A DNA stretch of 64,000 nt from DASUPK01 sp963821705 (GCA_963821705.1 CAWGEV010000008.1:1-64000), one strand, 5' to 3'. Positions 16,778-25,883 are shown, counted from the first letter of the stretch. Notes: generated by a model not told the origin, from the sequence alone. A program made the numbers and translations.

Positions 16778-18778
16778 CTAGGCGGGTTGCGCGGCGCGAT
16801 GGCGCTCGGCCACCAGCTCCGCGATCTCGCCCATGATCCGGTTGATCTCGAAGTCCTTGGGCGTGTAGACCCCGTCGACCCCGGCCTTGCGCATGGCGGC
16901 TGCATCGGCCGCCGGGATGATTCCGCCGACCACGACCGGGATGTCCGCGCCGTCGGCGCGCAGCAGCTCCACGACGCGCGGCACCAGCTCGCGATGGGAG
17001 CCGGAGAGGATCGAGAGCCCGACCACGTCGACGTCCTCCTCGACCGCCGACTTGACGATCTGCTCGGGGGTCAGGCGAATGCCCTGGTAGATCACCTCCA
17101 TCCCGACGTCGCGGGCGCGCACGGCGATCTGCTCCGCGCCGTTGGAGTGGCCGTCGAGCCCGGGCTTGCCGACCAGGATCCGGATCGGGTGGCCGATCTC
17201 TCCCGAGACCGCCGCGACGCGGTCGCGGACGCCGGCCAGGAGGTCTCCGTTGACTGATCCGCCCGCCGCCGCCTCCGCGACGCCGGTGGGCGCCCGGTAG
17301 TCGCCGAAGACCTCGCGGAGGACGCCGGCCCACTCGCCGGTGGTGGCGCCGGCCCTGGCGGACTCCATCGTGGCGGGGAGGATGTTGGCGCCCTCGTCGC
17401 GGGCGACCTCGGCGAGCTTCTCCAGGGCCGCGTCGACCGCGCCCTGGTCGCGCTGGGCACGCCACTCCTCGAGCGCCGCGATGCGCTCGCGCTCCACCTC
17501 GGGGTCGGGGGTCAGGATGCCGCCGTCCTCGCCGGTGGTGAGCGGCGAGTCCTCGGACTCGGTGAACTTGTTCTGGCCGACGACGGTGATCTCGCCGCGC
17601 TCGATCTTCGCGATCCGCTCGCGGTTCGACTCCACCAGCTGGGCTTTCATGTAGGGCACCGCCTCGACCGCCCCGCCTCGGTCGGCGACCTCCTTCATCT
17701 CGGCGTCGGCGCCCTGCGCGAGCTCGTCGACCAGGCCGTCCATCACCACCGAGCCCTCGAAGATGTCCGGGTAGTCGAGGAGGTCGGTCTCGTTGGCGAG
17801 GATCTGCTGGATGCGGAGGCTCCACTGCTGGTCCCAGGGGCGGGGGAGGCCCAGGGCCTCGTTCCACGCCGGCAGCTGGATCGCGCGGGCGCGGGCGTCG
17901 CGGCCGAGTGTCACCGCGAGCGCCTCGAGCACGATCCGGGGCACGTTGTTCTCCGGCTGTGCCTCGGTCAGGCCCAGGGAGTTGACCTGCACGCCGTAGC
18001 GGAGGCGGAGGAACTTCGGCTCGGTGACGTCGTAGCGGCTGCGGCCGATCTCCTCCCAGAGGCGGCCCATCGCCCGCAGCTTCGCGTGCTCCTCGATGAA
18101 GCGAACGCCGGCGTTGACGAAGAAGGAGATCCTCCCGAAGACCTTGGGGAAGTCCTCATCTGCGACCTGTCCGCGCGCCCTCACCTCGTCGAGCACGGCG
18201 ATCGCGGTCGAGAGGGCGTAGGCGATCTCCTGTACCGGCGTGGCCCCCGCCTCCTGCAGGTGGTACGAGCAGACGTTGATGGGGTTCCACTTGGGGATCT
18301 CGTTGACGGTGAAGGCGACCGTGTCGGCGATCAGCCGCATCGAGGGGCCCGGGGGGAAGGCGTAGGTGCCGCGCGAGAGGTACTCCTTGATGATGTCGTT
18401 CTGCGTCGTGCCCGAGAGGGCCGCGCGCTCGACGCCGTTCTCCTCGGCGACCGTCGCGTAGAGGGCCAGCAGCCAGGCGGCGGTGGCGTTGATCGTCATC
18501 GAGGTGTTCATCTCCCCGAGGGGGATCCCGTCGAAGAGGGTGTGCATGTCGCCCTTGTGCGCGATCGAGACGCCGACCTTGCCGACCTCGCCGCGCGCCA
18601 GCTCGGCGTCCGGGTCGTAGCCGGTCTGGGTGGGCAGGTCGAAGGCGACGGACAGGCCGGTCTGGCCCTTGGCGAGGTTCTTGCGGTAGAGCTCGTTCGA
18701 GCGCCGGGCGTCGGAGTGCCCGGCGTAGGTGCGCATGACCCAGGGACGGTCGCGCTCGGGGAGGCGGTGCTCGCTCAT
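16778..18778 (-). CDS. ecm: Ethylmalonyl-CoA mutase (MeaA-type, B12-dependent)
   Basis: 666 residues. It rearranges (2R)-ethylmalonyl-CoA to methylsuccinyl-CoA. The TIM-barrel substrate domain shows RPWVMRTYAGHSDARRSNEL, GQTGLSVAFDLPTQTGYD, MNTSMTINATAAW and GTTQNDIIKEYLSRGTYAFP; YGVQVNSLGLTEAQPENN is typical of the MeaA branch rather than of methylmalonyl-CoA mutase. The C-terminal cobalamin domain (residues ~525-660) carries the axial-base motif in GKPGLDGHSNGAEQIAVRA, then LSILSGSHRELVP and VVVGGIIP. The start ATG at 18778 fits the family N-terminus. It is followed by a CxxC protein gene two bases on, and lies 4 kb from ccr. Confidence 0.92.
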   Translation of the reverse strand: MSEHRLPERDRPWVMRTYAGHSDARRSNELYRKNLAKGQTGLSVAFDLPTQTGYDPDAELARGEVGKVGVSIAHKGDMHTLFDGIPLGEMNTSMTINATAAWLLALYATVAEENGVERAALSGTTQNDIIKEYLSRGTYAFPPGPSMRLIADTVAFTVNEIPKWNPINVCSYHLQEAGATPVQEIAYALSTAIAVLDEVRARGQVADEDFPKVFGRISFFVNAGVRFIEEHAKLRAMGRLWEEIGRSRYDVTEPKFLRLRYGVQVNSLGLTEAQPENNVPRIVLEALAVTLGRDARARAIQLPAWNEALGLPRPWDQQWSLRIQQILANETDLLDYPDIFEGSVVMDGLVDELAQGADAEMKEVADRGGAVEAVPYMKAQLVESNRERIAKIERGEITVVGQNKFTESEDSPLTTGEDGGILTPDPEVERERIAALEEWRAQRDQGAVDAALEKLAEVARDEGANILPATMESARAGATTGEWAGVLREVFGDYRAPTGVAEAAAGGSVNGDLLAGVRDRVAAVSGEIGHPIRILVGKPGLDGHSNGAEQIAVRARDVGMEVIYQGIRLTPEQIVKSAVEEDVDVVGLSILSGSHRELVPRVVELLRADGADIPVVVGGIIPAADAAAMRKAGVDGVYTPKDFEINRIMGEIAELVAERHRAAQPA

Positions 18779-18889
18779 GCCCACATGGTAAGCGCGGGTT
18801 AAACCAGGCTGCGCAAACGACCGCTCCGACTGGCCGTGACGGGTGTTCTTGCAGTTTCCGGTACGACCCACGGCTACATTCACGCCCGC

Positions 18890-19591
18890 ATGCGCACCAA
18901 GCTGACAGCCCTGATCATCATCGGCGCCGCCCTCGTGGCGGGCGCCGCGGCGCAGGCTGCGCCGATCCCGGTCGCGAACTACACGTTCCGCAGCCAGGAC
19001 GACGTGAACGCCTTCCAGAACGTCGGCAACACGGGCTGCAAGCGGACCTGGGTGAAGAACCAGGCCCTCGGCATCGGCGTCGGCAAGAGCGGCAGCTCGT
19101 GCACCTTCCGGTCCTCCGTCGTGGGTGACTCGAGCAGCCAGTACTCGGACCAGGGGATGGTCGCGACGGGCACGGTCGGGGGCGGCAGCTCAAAGCTCCA
19201 GAAGAAGGCCTTCATCGGCGCCGGTGTCCGGTACAGCAGCAGCGCGAGCTACGTGCTGCGCGTCCTGCCGAACGCCCACAAGTGGCAGTACTTCCGCGAC
19301 CCGAAGGGGCCCGCGGGGCCGAAGCTGGAGTCGTCGGGCAGCGGCAGCTGGATCAAGGTCGGCTCGAAGCCCAACACGGTCGCTATCCGCGCCTTCTCGT
19401 TCGCCGGCACCAACACGAGTGTGATCGGGTCGGTCAACGGGCACGGAGTGGTGTCGCTCTCCGACTCGGCGGCCGATCAGCCCGACGGGCGCCAGACGGT
19501 CGTCTCGGCGGGTGTGAAGGGATCCGGCTCAGGCGCCGGGGTCACGGGGGTGTTCAGCAACGTGATCGTTCAGGTCCCGAACCCGTTCTAG
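18890..19591 (+). CDS. Secreted protein, beta-rich, unknown function
   Basis: 233 residues. The signal peptide MRTKLTALIIIGAALVAG ends near AQAAP. The mature part is rich in Ser, Gly and short strands (NYTFRSQDDVNAFQ, GSGSWIKVGSKPN, TVAIRAFSFAGTN) and ends GVFSNVIVQVPNPF, an arrangement seen in jelly-roll (concanavalin-like) secreted domains. Two cysteines (GCKRTW and SSCTFR) may form a disulfide. No enzyme motif is visible. It is divergent from ecm and stands alone. Confidence 0.65.
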   Translation: MRTKLTALIIIGAALVAGAAAQAAPIPVANYTFRSQDDVNAFQNVGNTGCKRTWVKNQALGIGVGKSGSSCTFRSSVVGDSSSQYSDQGMVATGTVGGGSSKLQKKAFIGAGVRYSSSASYVLRVLPNAHKWQYFRDPKGPAGPKLESSGSGSWIKVGSKPNTVAIRAFSFAGTNTSVIGSVNGHGVVSLSDSAADQPDGRQTVVSAGVKGSGSGAGVTGVFSNVIVQVPNPF

Positions 19592-19640
19592 GGAAGGAAA
19601 TTTCCCCGCCGCTCCGGCGGAATCCTCTACCTTCCGGCGC

Positions 19641-19931
19641 GTGTCAACCACGACGGTTGAACGCCCCAAATCAGCTGGTCCTGAGGAGGGATTGGGCGGA
19701 AACTGGCTCGTGATCGTCCTCAACGACGACCACAACACCTTCGATCACGTCGCGAAGACGCTCTCGCGCGTGATCCCCGGAATCTCAATCGACGGCGGCT
19801 ACCGCTTCGCCGAAACCATCCACAACCGCGGGCAGGCCGCGGTCTGGACCGGGCCACGCGAGCCGGCCGAGCTCTACTGGGAGCAGCTCCAGCAGGCGGG
19901 GCTCACGATGGCTCCGCTCGAGCAGCACTAG
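19641..19931 (+). CDS. clpS: ATP-dependent Clp protease adaptor ClpS
   Basis: 96 residues. ClpS delivers N-degron substrates to the ClpA/ClpC chaperone. The core is WLVIVLNDDHNTFDHVAK (family NDD motif), with AETIHNRGQAAVWTGP around the ClpA-binding histidine region. A short unstructured N-terminus precedes it, as usual. It starts with GTG. Its last 29 bases overlap the end of the convergent amidase gene. Confidence 0.9.
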   Translation: MSTTTVERPKSAGPEEGLGGNWLVIVLNDDHNTFDHVAKTLSRVIPGISIDGGYRFAETIHNRGQAAVWTGPREPAELYWEQLQQAGLTMAPLEQH

Positions 19932-21096
19932 CCGCGGCGAGCAGCGAGAGGTCCCCTCCGGGCGGCCCGACCAGGCTGAGTCCGACGGGAAGCCCGTCGA
20001 CGGTGGGCAGAGGGAGCGAGATCGCGGGCGCCCCGGCCAGCGTCGCGATCGAGGTGAGCTCCCCGGCCGAGACGCGGGCCCGCTCCCGCTCGTCGGCTCC
20101 GGCGCCCCGGCCGGGCGCCGGGGTCCCGGTGGTGGGGAGCGCGAGCGCCTCGTCCGGTCCCAGGCTCGCGACGGCGTCCGCCAGCGCACGGGCGACGGGA
20201 TCGGCCTCGGCGACGTCGGCCTCGCCGTACCCGGACGCGCGCTCCAGCCGGGCGGCGATGTCCGGCCCCAGGGAGGGGTTCGACCTCTCGACCCACTTGC
20301 CGTAGTTGCGCCAGACCTGAAATCCCTGAAGGACGTTGAAGGCCGCCATGCCCTCCTCGGGAGAGGGGGCTTCGTCGAGGAGCTCCGTCTCGGCGACGGC
20401 CGCGCCGAGGCGCCCGCCGAGGGCTTCGGCCGCCGCGCGGACCGCCTCGGCGACCTTCGGCTCGGCGGCCCCGAAGGCGACGAGGGAGAGCAGCAGCCGC
20501 GAAGGCGGCCTCGGGGGGTCCTTGGAGGCACTCAGAAGCACCTCGGCCGCTCCGCGCACGGTCTCGGGGTCGCGCGTGAGCACGCCGATCGTGTCGAAGC
20601 TCTGTGCCAGCGGCATCACGCCCTCGGTCGAAATCGCGCCGAGGGTCGGACGAAATCCGTAGAGGCCGCAGTAGGAGGCGGGGACGCGAACGGAGCCGAG
20701 GGTGTCGGTGCCGAGGCCGATCTCGGCGAGCTCGCCGGCCACCGCGGAGGCGGGGCCGCTGGTCGAGCCGCCAGGATCGCGGTCAGGCGCGGCCGGATTC
20801 CGCGGCATGCCGAAGTGGACGTTGTCGCCGCTCAGGCTGAACGCGAGCTCCGCGCACTGTCCCTTGGCGACCACCGTCGCCCCGGCACGGGTCAGCGCGG
20901 CGACGGCTGCTGCGCTCTCGCTCGCGGGGCCGTGGGCCGCCGCCCAGTCCGGGTTGCCGCCGCCGGTCACCGCACCGGCGACGTCGATCACGTCCTTGAC
21001 CACCACCCGACGGCCGGCCAGCGGTCCGGATGTGTTCTCCCGGTCGCCCGGGGGCACCCAACCCGGGACCAGGGCACCGAGGGGATCCGCGGTCAC
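19903..21096 (-). CDS. Amidase signature family hydrolase
   Basis: 397 residues. The Ser-Ser-Lys triad of the family can be placed: Lys in RRVVVKDVIDVAG (residue ~34), the cis-Ser in DPGGSTSGPASAVAG, and the nucleophile Ser in GTDTLGSVRVPASYCG, where LGS replaces the usual GGS. The length is slightly short for the family. It hydrolyses an amide; the substrate is unknown, and it is not GatA because no gatB/gatC is near. The end overlaps clpS on the other strand. The RTX-like gene lies 13 bases upstream of its start on the same strand. Confidence 0.85.
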   Translation of the reverse strand: MTADPLGALVPGWVPPGDRENTSGPLAGRRVVVKDVIDVAGAVTGGGNPDWAAAHGPASESAAAVAALTRAGATVVAKGQCAELAFSLSGDNVHFGMPRNPAAPDRDPGGSTSGPASAVAGELAEIGLGTDTLGSVRVPASYCGLYGFRPTLGAISTEGVMPLAQSFDTIGVLTRDPETVRGAAEVLLSASKDPPRPPSRLLLSLVAFGAAEPKVAEAVRAAAEALGGRLGAAVAETELLDEAPSPEEGMAAFNVLQGFQVWRNYGKWVERSNPSLGPDIAARLERASGYGEADVAEADPVARALADAVASLGPDEALALPTTGTPAPGRGAGADERERARVSAGELTSIATLAGAPAISLPLPTVDGLPVGLSLVGPPGGDLSLLAAASAARAEPS

Positions 21097-21109
21097 CCGC
21101 CCATCCTCT

Positions 21110-21879
21110 CTACTTCTTGGTCGGAGAGTCCTGGATCAGCGTGTTGTTGCCCGGCCCGCCGTTCAGGCGGTCCTTGCCCGGGCCGCCGATCAGCTCGTCC
21201 GGACCCGGTCCGCCGAAGAGCCGGTCCATCCCGGCGCCTCCTCCGAGCAGGTCGGCGCCCGCTCCGCCGAACAGGACGTCGTCGCCGGCGTTGCCGCTGA
21301 GCAGGTCGTCGTCGGCACCGCCATTGAGCTTGTCGTTGCCGGAATTGCCGAGCAGGATGTCGCGCCCGGCGCCTGCCGTGATGCGGTCGTCGCCGCTGCC
21401 GCCCTGCAGGTTGTCGCGGAAGCGGCCGCCGGTGATGCGGTCGTCGCCGGCCCCGGCCAGGACGAGGTTGAAGGCCGAGTTTCCGCCGATGTACCGGTCG
21501 TTGCCGCGGCCCAGGTCCGCCGCGGCGCCGGTGCCATGGCCGAAGCCGCCCGGCAGATCGCGCTGGCCGAAGCCGTTGTCCGGCCCGACGCCGGAGAAAT
21601 CGACGCGGTCGTTGCCCGCTCCGGTCACGGCGTCGACCTCGGACACCTTCGCGCAGGCGATCGCGCCGGTCCGCGGGTCCTTGCCGTTCACCTTGACCGA
21701 TCCCGCTCCTGCAGACGACCGTGATGTGGTCGGAGCCCTTGCCGCCGGTGACCGTGAGGAGGCTCCGGTCGACCGACGCGCTCACCTTCGCCTGTGCCAC
21801 CGCCGGGCACGAGCAGCAGCGCGGCCGCGAGGGCGGCGGGCAGGGCGAAGCGCAGGTATCGGCGATGGGCGTGCGTCAT
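21110..21879 (-). pseudogene. Secreted RTX-like repeat protein, two apparent frameshifts
   Basis: The ATG at 21879 starts a signal peptide (HRRYLRFALPAALAAALLLV). Two changes of frame, near 21800 and 21700, are needed to continue through SVDRSLLTVTGGKGSDHITV to the clean 193-residue part that begins VNGKDPRTGAIACAKV. The rest is GGxGxDxhx repeats such as GGSGDDRITAGAGRDILLGN and GGAGADLLGG. It resembles the larger RTX-like protein at 4.7 kb but is about 255 residues. Stop TAG is at 21110. It may be intact in reality if the two shifts are sequence errors. Confidence 0.7.
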
Positions 21880-21999
21880 CGAGGACCTATAGGGAACACG
21901 GTTCCCGTCGCTAAGTAGCTGCAGGCCCGCCTGGCCACCGTGGTTCGCTTCTTGCACTTCCTGTGTCGCGATGCTTCTTGCACTTCTTCTTCGCGGGGC

Positions 22000-22520
22000 T
22001 CCGGGAGCACGTCCCAGCTCGCAGTTGGTGAGCGAGTCGATTCGGCGAGGCTGGTCGGTCTGGACGGCGTCGACGTCCGGCCCGCAGTCCGCCTGGTCGG
22101 CCGCACCATTACGAAGCAGCAGGATGTCGCTGCCATACCCGCCGACGATCCGAGCTCGCCAAGCGGGCCCGGGGCGAGAACGTCGCCATCGGCGCCACCA
22201 TCGAGGACGTTCGGCTGGTTGATGCCCGTGAACCCGGCGGCGCGACTCACCCGGGTCAGGTCGATCTCGATCCGCCCCGTAGTTCCCGGTGACGACGATT
22301 CGCGTAGGGCGCCCCGCAGGCGACGCGGTGTCGAACGTCCCCACGGAGCGTGGCGTTGACCGAGTAGTCGAACCTGGGCGGTGCCGCCGGAGCAGAAGAC
22401 GGAGAACCCTCGGGATCGTCAGTACACGGAGAGGTGCCCGAGATGGAGAGGGTCCCGTGCCGTATTGGTGATGGTGGGCGCGGGGCAGCGGTGCCGCCTC
22501 GGCACGCTTCGGCGTCGGGA
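22000..22520 (-). pseudogene. Remnant of another secreted beta-rich/RTX-like protein
   Basis: Pieces in three frames can be strung together: FDYSVNATLRGD, TRIVVTGNYGA, GFTGINQPNVLDGGADGDVL, RIVGGYGSDILLLRNGAADQ and ADCGPDVDAVQTDQPRRIDS followed by LTNCE. The last block (CGP-D-V-x7-D-x9-NCE) is a C-terminal pattern often seen after RTX-like repeats in soil actinobacteria. No start or stop can be fixed; limits are approximate. It lies between the shorter RTX-like gene and the ccr partner gene in a stretch full of frame changes. Confidence 0.45.
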
Positions 22521-22586
22521 TCGAGCGAGCAGCAGTGCGCCGCGACCGGCGCGATCGTCGGCCGCGAGTGCGAGGCAGCGGTCGGA

Positions 22587-22927
22587 TCACTCACCCGCGA
22601 TCAGGGCGTGCCAGACGGGGAGGACCGGCTTGTTGAAGTAGTTGACCGCCTCCTCGCGCATCGCCGCGATCTCGTCCGAGTACCAGTAGCGCTCCCAGTC
22701 CTCGTGGTTCTCCCAGATGGACGGCCTGGCGGAAGTGGAGCGGGTCCTCCTCGTTGCGGGTCAGCGACCAGCCCTTGGCGCCGAACGCCATCGCCCGGGC
22801 GGCGGCGGGCTCCCAGATCTCGTACCAGCGGTCCGCCCGGAAGGGGTGGATGTGCCACTCGATGTAGACGACCTCGAGCGCGCTCGTCTCAGGCGGCGTG
22901 CGACGAAGTGGGCGGTCTCTCGGCCAT
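22587..22927 (-). pseudogene. Small ABM-like protein coupled to ccr, frameshifted
   Basis: The ATG at 22927 overlaps the ccr stop as ATGA. After a break near residue 13 and another near 22720, the corrected reading gives ALEVVYIEWHIHPFRADRW, YEIWEPAAARAMAFGAKGWS, LTRNEEDPLHFRQ, DWERYWYSDEIAAMREEA and NKPVLPVWHALIAGE, ending at TGA 22587. The ~110-residue size and alternating strand/helix pattern resemble antibiotic-biosynthesis-monooxygenase-like ferredoxin-fold proteins. Translational coupling to crotonyl-CoA carboxylase/reductase suggests a partner, but the function is unknown. Confidence 0.55.
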
Positions 22928-24184
22928 CAGGCTCCCACCTCCGCGCGGATGGCCCCGGGACCGTCCTCCTGCTTGCCCTCGTCCTCGCTGGTCGCGCCGA
23001 CGAGGATCGAGATCTTGCCGAGGTGCTTGTTCTCGTGGAGGAGCTGGTGGGCCTCGGCGACACCGTCGAAGCCCATCACCCGCCAGAGGACCGGCTGGAT
23101 CTTGCCCTCGGCCATCAGCTGGTTGGCGCGCATGCACTCGTACGCGTTGGCGAAGTGCGAGCCGATGATCTGCTTCTGGCGCATCCAGAGGTAGCGGACG
23201 TCGAAGTCGAGCGTGTAGCCCGAGGTCGCGCCGCAGATCACGACCTTGCCGAACGGCTTGACGACGAAGACGGAGGTCGGGAAGGTCGCCTGGCCGACGT
23301 GCTCGAAGACGATGTCGGGCGAGTCGCCGAGGATCTCCTTGACCTTCTTGGCGAAGCCGCGTGACTCCTTGAAGCGCGCCTTCTCCTCATTCGGGCGTTT
23401 CGTCGCCTTTTCGCATCATCCCGGCGAACTCGTTGCGGTTGATGTAGTCGACCGCGCCGAGGCGCTTGACCAGCTCGCCCTTCTCGTCGGAGGAGACGAC
23501 GCCGACCGCGTTCGCCCCGGCCGCCTTGCAGAGCTGGATGGCGAAGACGCCGAGGCCGCCGGCGGCGCCCCAGATCAGGACGTTGTGGCCGGCCTGGAGC
23601 TTGCACTGGTCCATCAGCATCCGGTAGGCGGTGAAGTAGGTCAGGCCGTAGGCCGAGGACTCCGCCCAGGAGAGGTTCTTGGGCTTCGGCAGCAGCTGCT
23701 GCGCCTGGACCTTGGTGAACTGGGCGAACGATCCCCAGGTCGTCTCGTAGCCCCAGATCTGCTGGCTGGGCGCGGCGAGCGGGTCGAGGCCGTGGACCTC
23801 GACGTCCTCGTAGGAGGCCTGGTTGCAGTGGATCACGACCTCGTCGCCGGGCTTCCACTTGGTGACGCCCTCGCCGACCTTCCAGACGATCCCGGAGGCG
23901 TCGGAGCCGCCGATGTGGTGGCCGTACTCCTCGTGGTCGCCGTAGCCGAAGACCGAGACGGGCTTCCCGAGCGCGGCCCAGACGTTGTTGAAGTTCACCC
24001 CGGCGGCCATCACGCGGACGATGACCTCGAAGGCGCCGGGCTCCGGCACCTCGATCTCCTCGACCTGGAAGGCGTCCTTGGGCTCGCCCTCGCGCTCGGG
24101 GCGAATGACCCAGGCGGCCATCTTCTCGGGCAGCTCGCCCGGCTGGACATCGAGCTTGGATACGTCGGCGATCTCTACGGCCAA
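22927..24184 (-). CDS. ccr: Crotonyl-CoA carboxylase/reductase, one single-base frameshift
   Basis: About 418 residues. It reductively carboxylates crotonyl-CoA to ethylmalonyl-CoA with NADPH. N-terminal part: MRP-like AAGVNFNNVWAALGKPVSVF, GDEVVIHCNQASYEDVEVHG, WGYETTWGSFAQFTKVQAQQ, AYGLTYFTAYRMLMDQCKL and the NADPH loop IWGAAGGLGVFAIQL. The frame stops at 23387 (GDETPE-stop) and resumes one base over (KARFKESRGFAKKVKEIL, DIVFEHVGQATFPTSVFVV, RQKQIIGSHFANAYECMRAN). Removing one A at 23389 restores the frame. The start is TTG with GGGAG before it. It is the signature enzyme of the ethylmalonyl-CoA pathway; ecm is 4 kb away. Confidence 0.9.
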
Positions 24185-24265
24185 TGTGACTCCCGCGTCT
24201 GGGCGAGGGCGCGCCGCCAGGCGCGGCCCGTCGTCTGGTGGTGGACGCGAGGGATCGTAGTCAAC

Positions 24266-24282
24266 GAACCTCTGTCAGGTTC
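24266..24282. promoter_or_regulatory. Short hairpin upstream of the coiled-coil gene
   Basis: GAACCT-CTGTC-AGGTTC is a perfect six-base stem with a five-base loop, 34 bases before the ATG at 24316 and between divergent genes. It could be an operator or chance. Confidence 0.3.
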
Positions 24283-24315
24283 CCGTCCGGACCCCCGACT
24301 ACGTTCAAGAGTCCA

Positions 24316-25596
24316 ATGGAAGCGTCGGAGAAGCCACAGCTGCCGCTCGAGCCCGACCGCCCGACGGCATCCGTGCGTGCAATCGACGACCGCCTGGTGA
24401 TCGAGCGTCTCGAGGTGCAACGACCCCGCGGCGGCCCGGGTCGTCCAGGAGCAGGTCGGCGAGGGGCACCACCTCCGAGCGACACCGTGACGCGGGCCAT
24501 CGAGATCGGCTCCGCGTGATCGAGAGCGAGGGCACGGCGGCGAACGTGGACTACGTCCGAAGGCCGAGCTCGAGCGCCAGTTGCGACCACTCGCCGAGCG
24601 GCTCGGCGGCGTCATCGAGGAGGGCAGGGCGAGTTCGCCGACCGGCTCGCCGAGCAGCTTCGACAGCGAGCGAAGCGGCTCGGTGCAGCAGCAGATCAGG
24701 AGCTGCTCGTCGCCGCGATGCAGCATCAGCGGACCAGCTCGCGAAGCAGTTCTCCGCGCAGGACGGCGCGAATCCGCTCTCTGACTTCAAGGAGGCGGTC
24801 GTCCGGGCGGTGAAGAGCTCGCAGGAGTCGCAGCAGCACGAGCACGCCCAGGACCGCGAGCGGATCGAGGCGCTGACCGAGCTGAGGTCACGGCGCTCCG
24901 CGAGCGCCTCAGGCGCGAAGGAGGAGCTCGAGGCCGAGCAGTCGCGAGGCACCGCCAAGGGCACGGGACTTCGAGGAGCGGGTCCACGCGCTGCTCGACG
25001 AGATCTCGACGGCGCGCGGCGACGTCGCCCACCATGTCGGCGACCTGGCGGGGGAGACCCGAGGCAAGAAGGGCGACACGCTGATCGAGATCGGCGCCGG
25101 ATCCGGTCCCTGTCTGGCGAAGATCGCCTTCGATCCCAAGGACAGCCAGCTGAGCCGGCCCAAGGCGTGGGAGGTGCTCAACGGCTCGCTCGACGATCGC
25201 GGAGCGGACTACGCGGTGCTGGTCGTCGCCAGCGAGGAGAACGTGCCGGCGAAGACACAGAGCCTCGTCGAGTACGAGGGCAACAAGCTGATCGTCGCGG
25301 TGGACCGAGACGAGCCCGAGCGCAACATCCTCGAGGCGGCCTACGGGGTCGCGCGCGCGAGGGCTCTGGCTGCGCGGCAGGACGAGCTGGCGCTCGATGC
25401 TCCCGCGATGAAGGAGGCGATCGACGAGGCGCGCCGGGCTCTCGAATCGCTGAAGACCGCCCGTCAGGCGCTGACGGGAGTTCGGAAGAACGCCGACAGC
25501 ATCGAGTCGGCGCTGGCCGGGATGGAGGAGACCGCCAAGGCGGCACTCGCCCGCGCGGACAGCCTGATCGCTGACGCACTCGAGGCAGCCGCCTAG
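24316..25596 (+). pseudogene. Coiled-coil protein with a restriction-endonuclease-like region, frameshifted
   Basis: The corrected product is ~425 residues: MEASEKPQLPLEPDRPTAS, then a long helical middle (ELERQLRPLAERLGGVIEEG, RLAEQLRQRAKRLGAAADQE, EAVVRAVKSSQESQQHEHAQ), a compact segment KGRDFEERVHALLDEISTAR and GKKGDTLIEIGAGSGPCL, then VLVVASEENVPAK, VEYEGNKLIVAVDRDEPE, and a helical C-terminus. The last 140 codons are clean; at least four frame changes lie between 24420 and 24980. The KGR-FEE...GKKGD arrangement recalls RmuC/DUF2130-like nuclease folds, but I do not recognise the family with certainty. Whether it is broken or mis-sequenced cannot be told here. Confidence 0.55.
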
Positions 25597-25679
25597 GCGA
25601 CGAGTTCAGGATTGTGTCTACTGTCGACGGAGTGCTTCAGATGAACGACGGCGACGCCCGATCAACCCGTAGAAAGCCA

Positions 25680-25883
25680 ATGGAAGCGTCCGAGAACGCG
25701 GGGCTGCCACTCGAGGGGCGTGGTGGAACCGGCCTGCATAGACTTGATCCAGACCGCGTCGGCCGGGTCCTGGCGGACATGACGCACGCTGTCGGGCTTC
25801 CCGCGCCTGGAGCTGATGGTGAACACGGTCTTCGCGCGGCTGGTGGCGGAACCGGGCGCCGACGCCCCTCCCGAACACCCCTA
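25680..25883 (+). pseudogene. Remnant starting like the preceding coiled-coil gene
   Basis: The ATG at 25680 begins MEASENAGLPLE, echoing MEASEKPQLPLE of the gene at 24316; the DNA around both starts is nearly identical (CCAATGGAAGCGTC then GAGAA, and GCTGCC then CTCGAG). The frame then loses sense. A different frame near the end reads LELMVNTVFARLVAEPGADA and PPEHP before TAG at 25882, which looks like a genuine C-terminus. This 284-base gap between genes is best read as debris of a duplicated gene. Confidence 0.4.

Noticed and set aside
16778..18778. Methylmalonyl-CoA mutase instead of ethylmalonyl-CoA mutase
   Set aside because: The N-terminal RPWVMRTYAGHSDARRSNEL and YGVQVNSLGLTEAQPENN patterns and the nearby ccr fit the MeaA/Ecm branch; no mutB or meaB partner is adjacent.
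23380..23395. Programmed ribosomal frameshift in ccr
   Set aside because: No slippery heptamer or downstream structure is evident; removal of one base restores an uninterrupted family sequence, and other single-base shifts occur nearby, so a sequence error or mutation is simpler.
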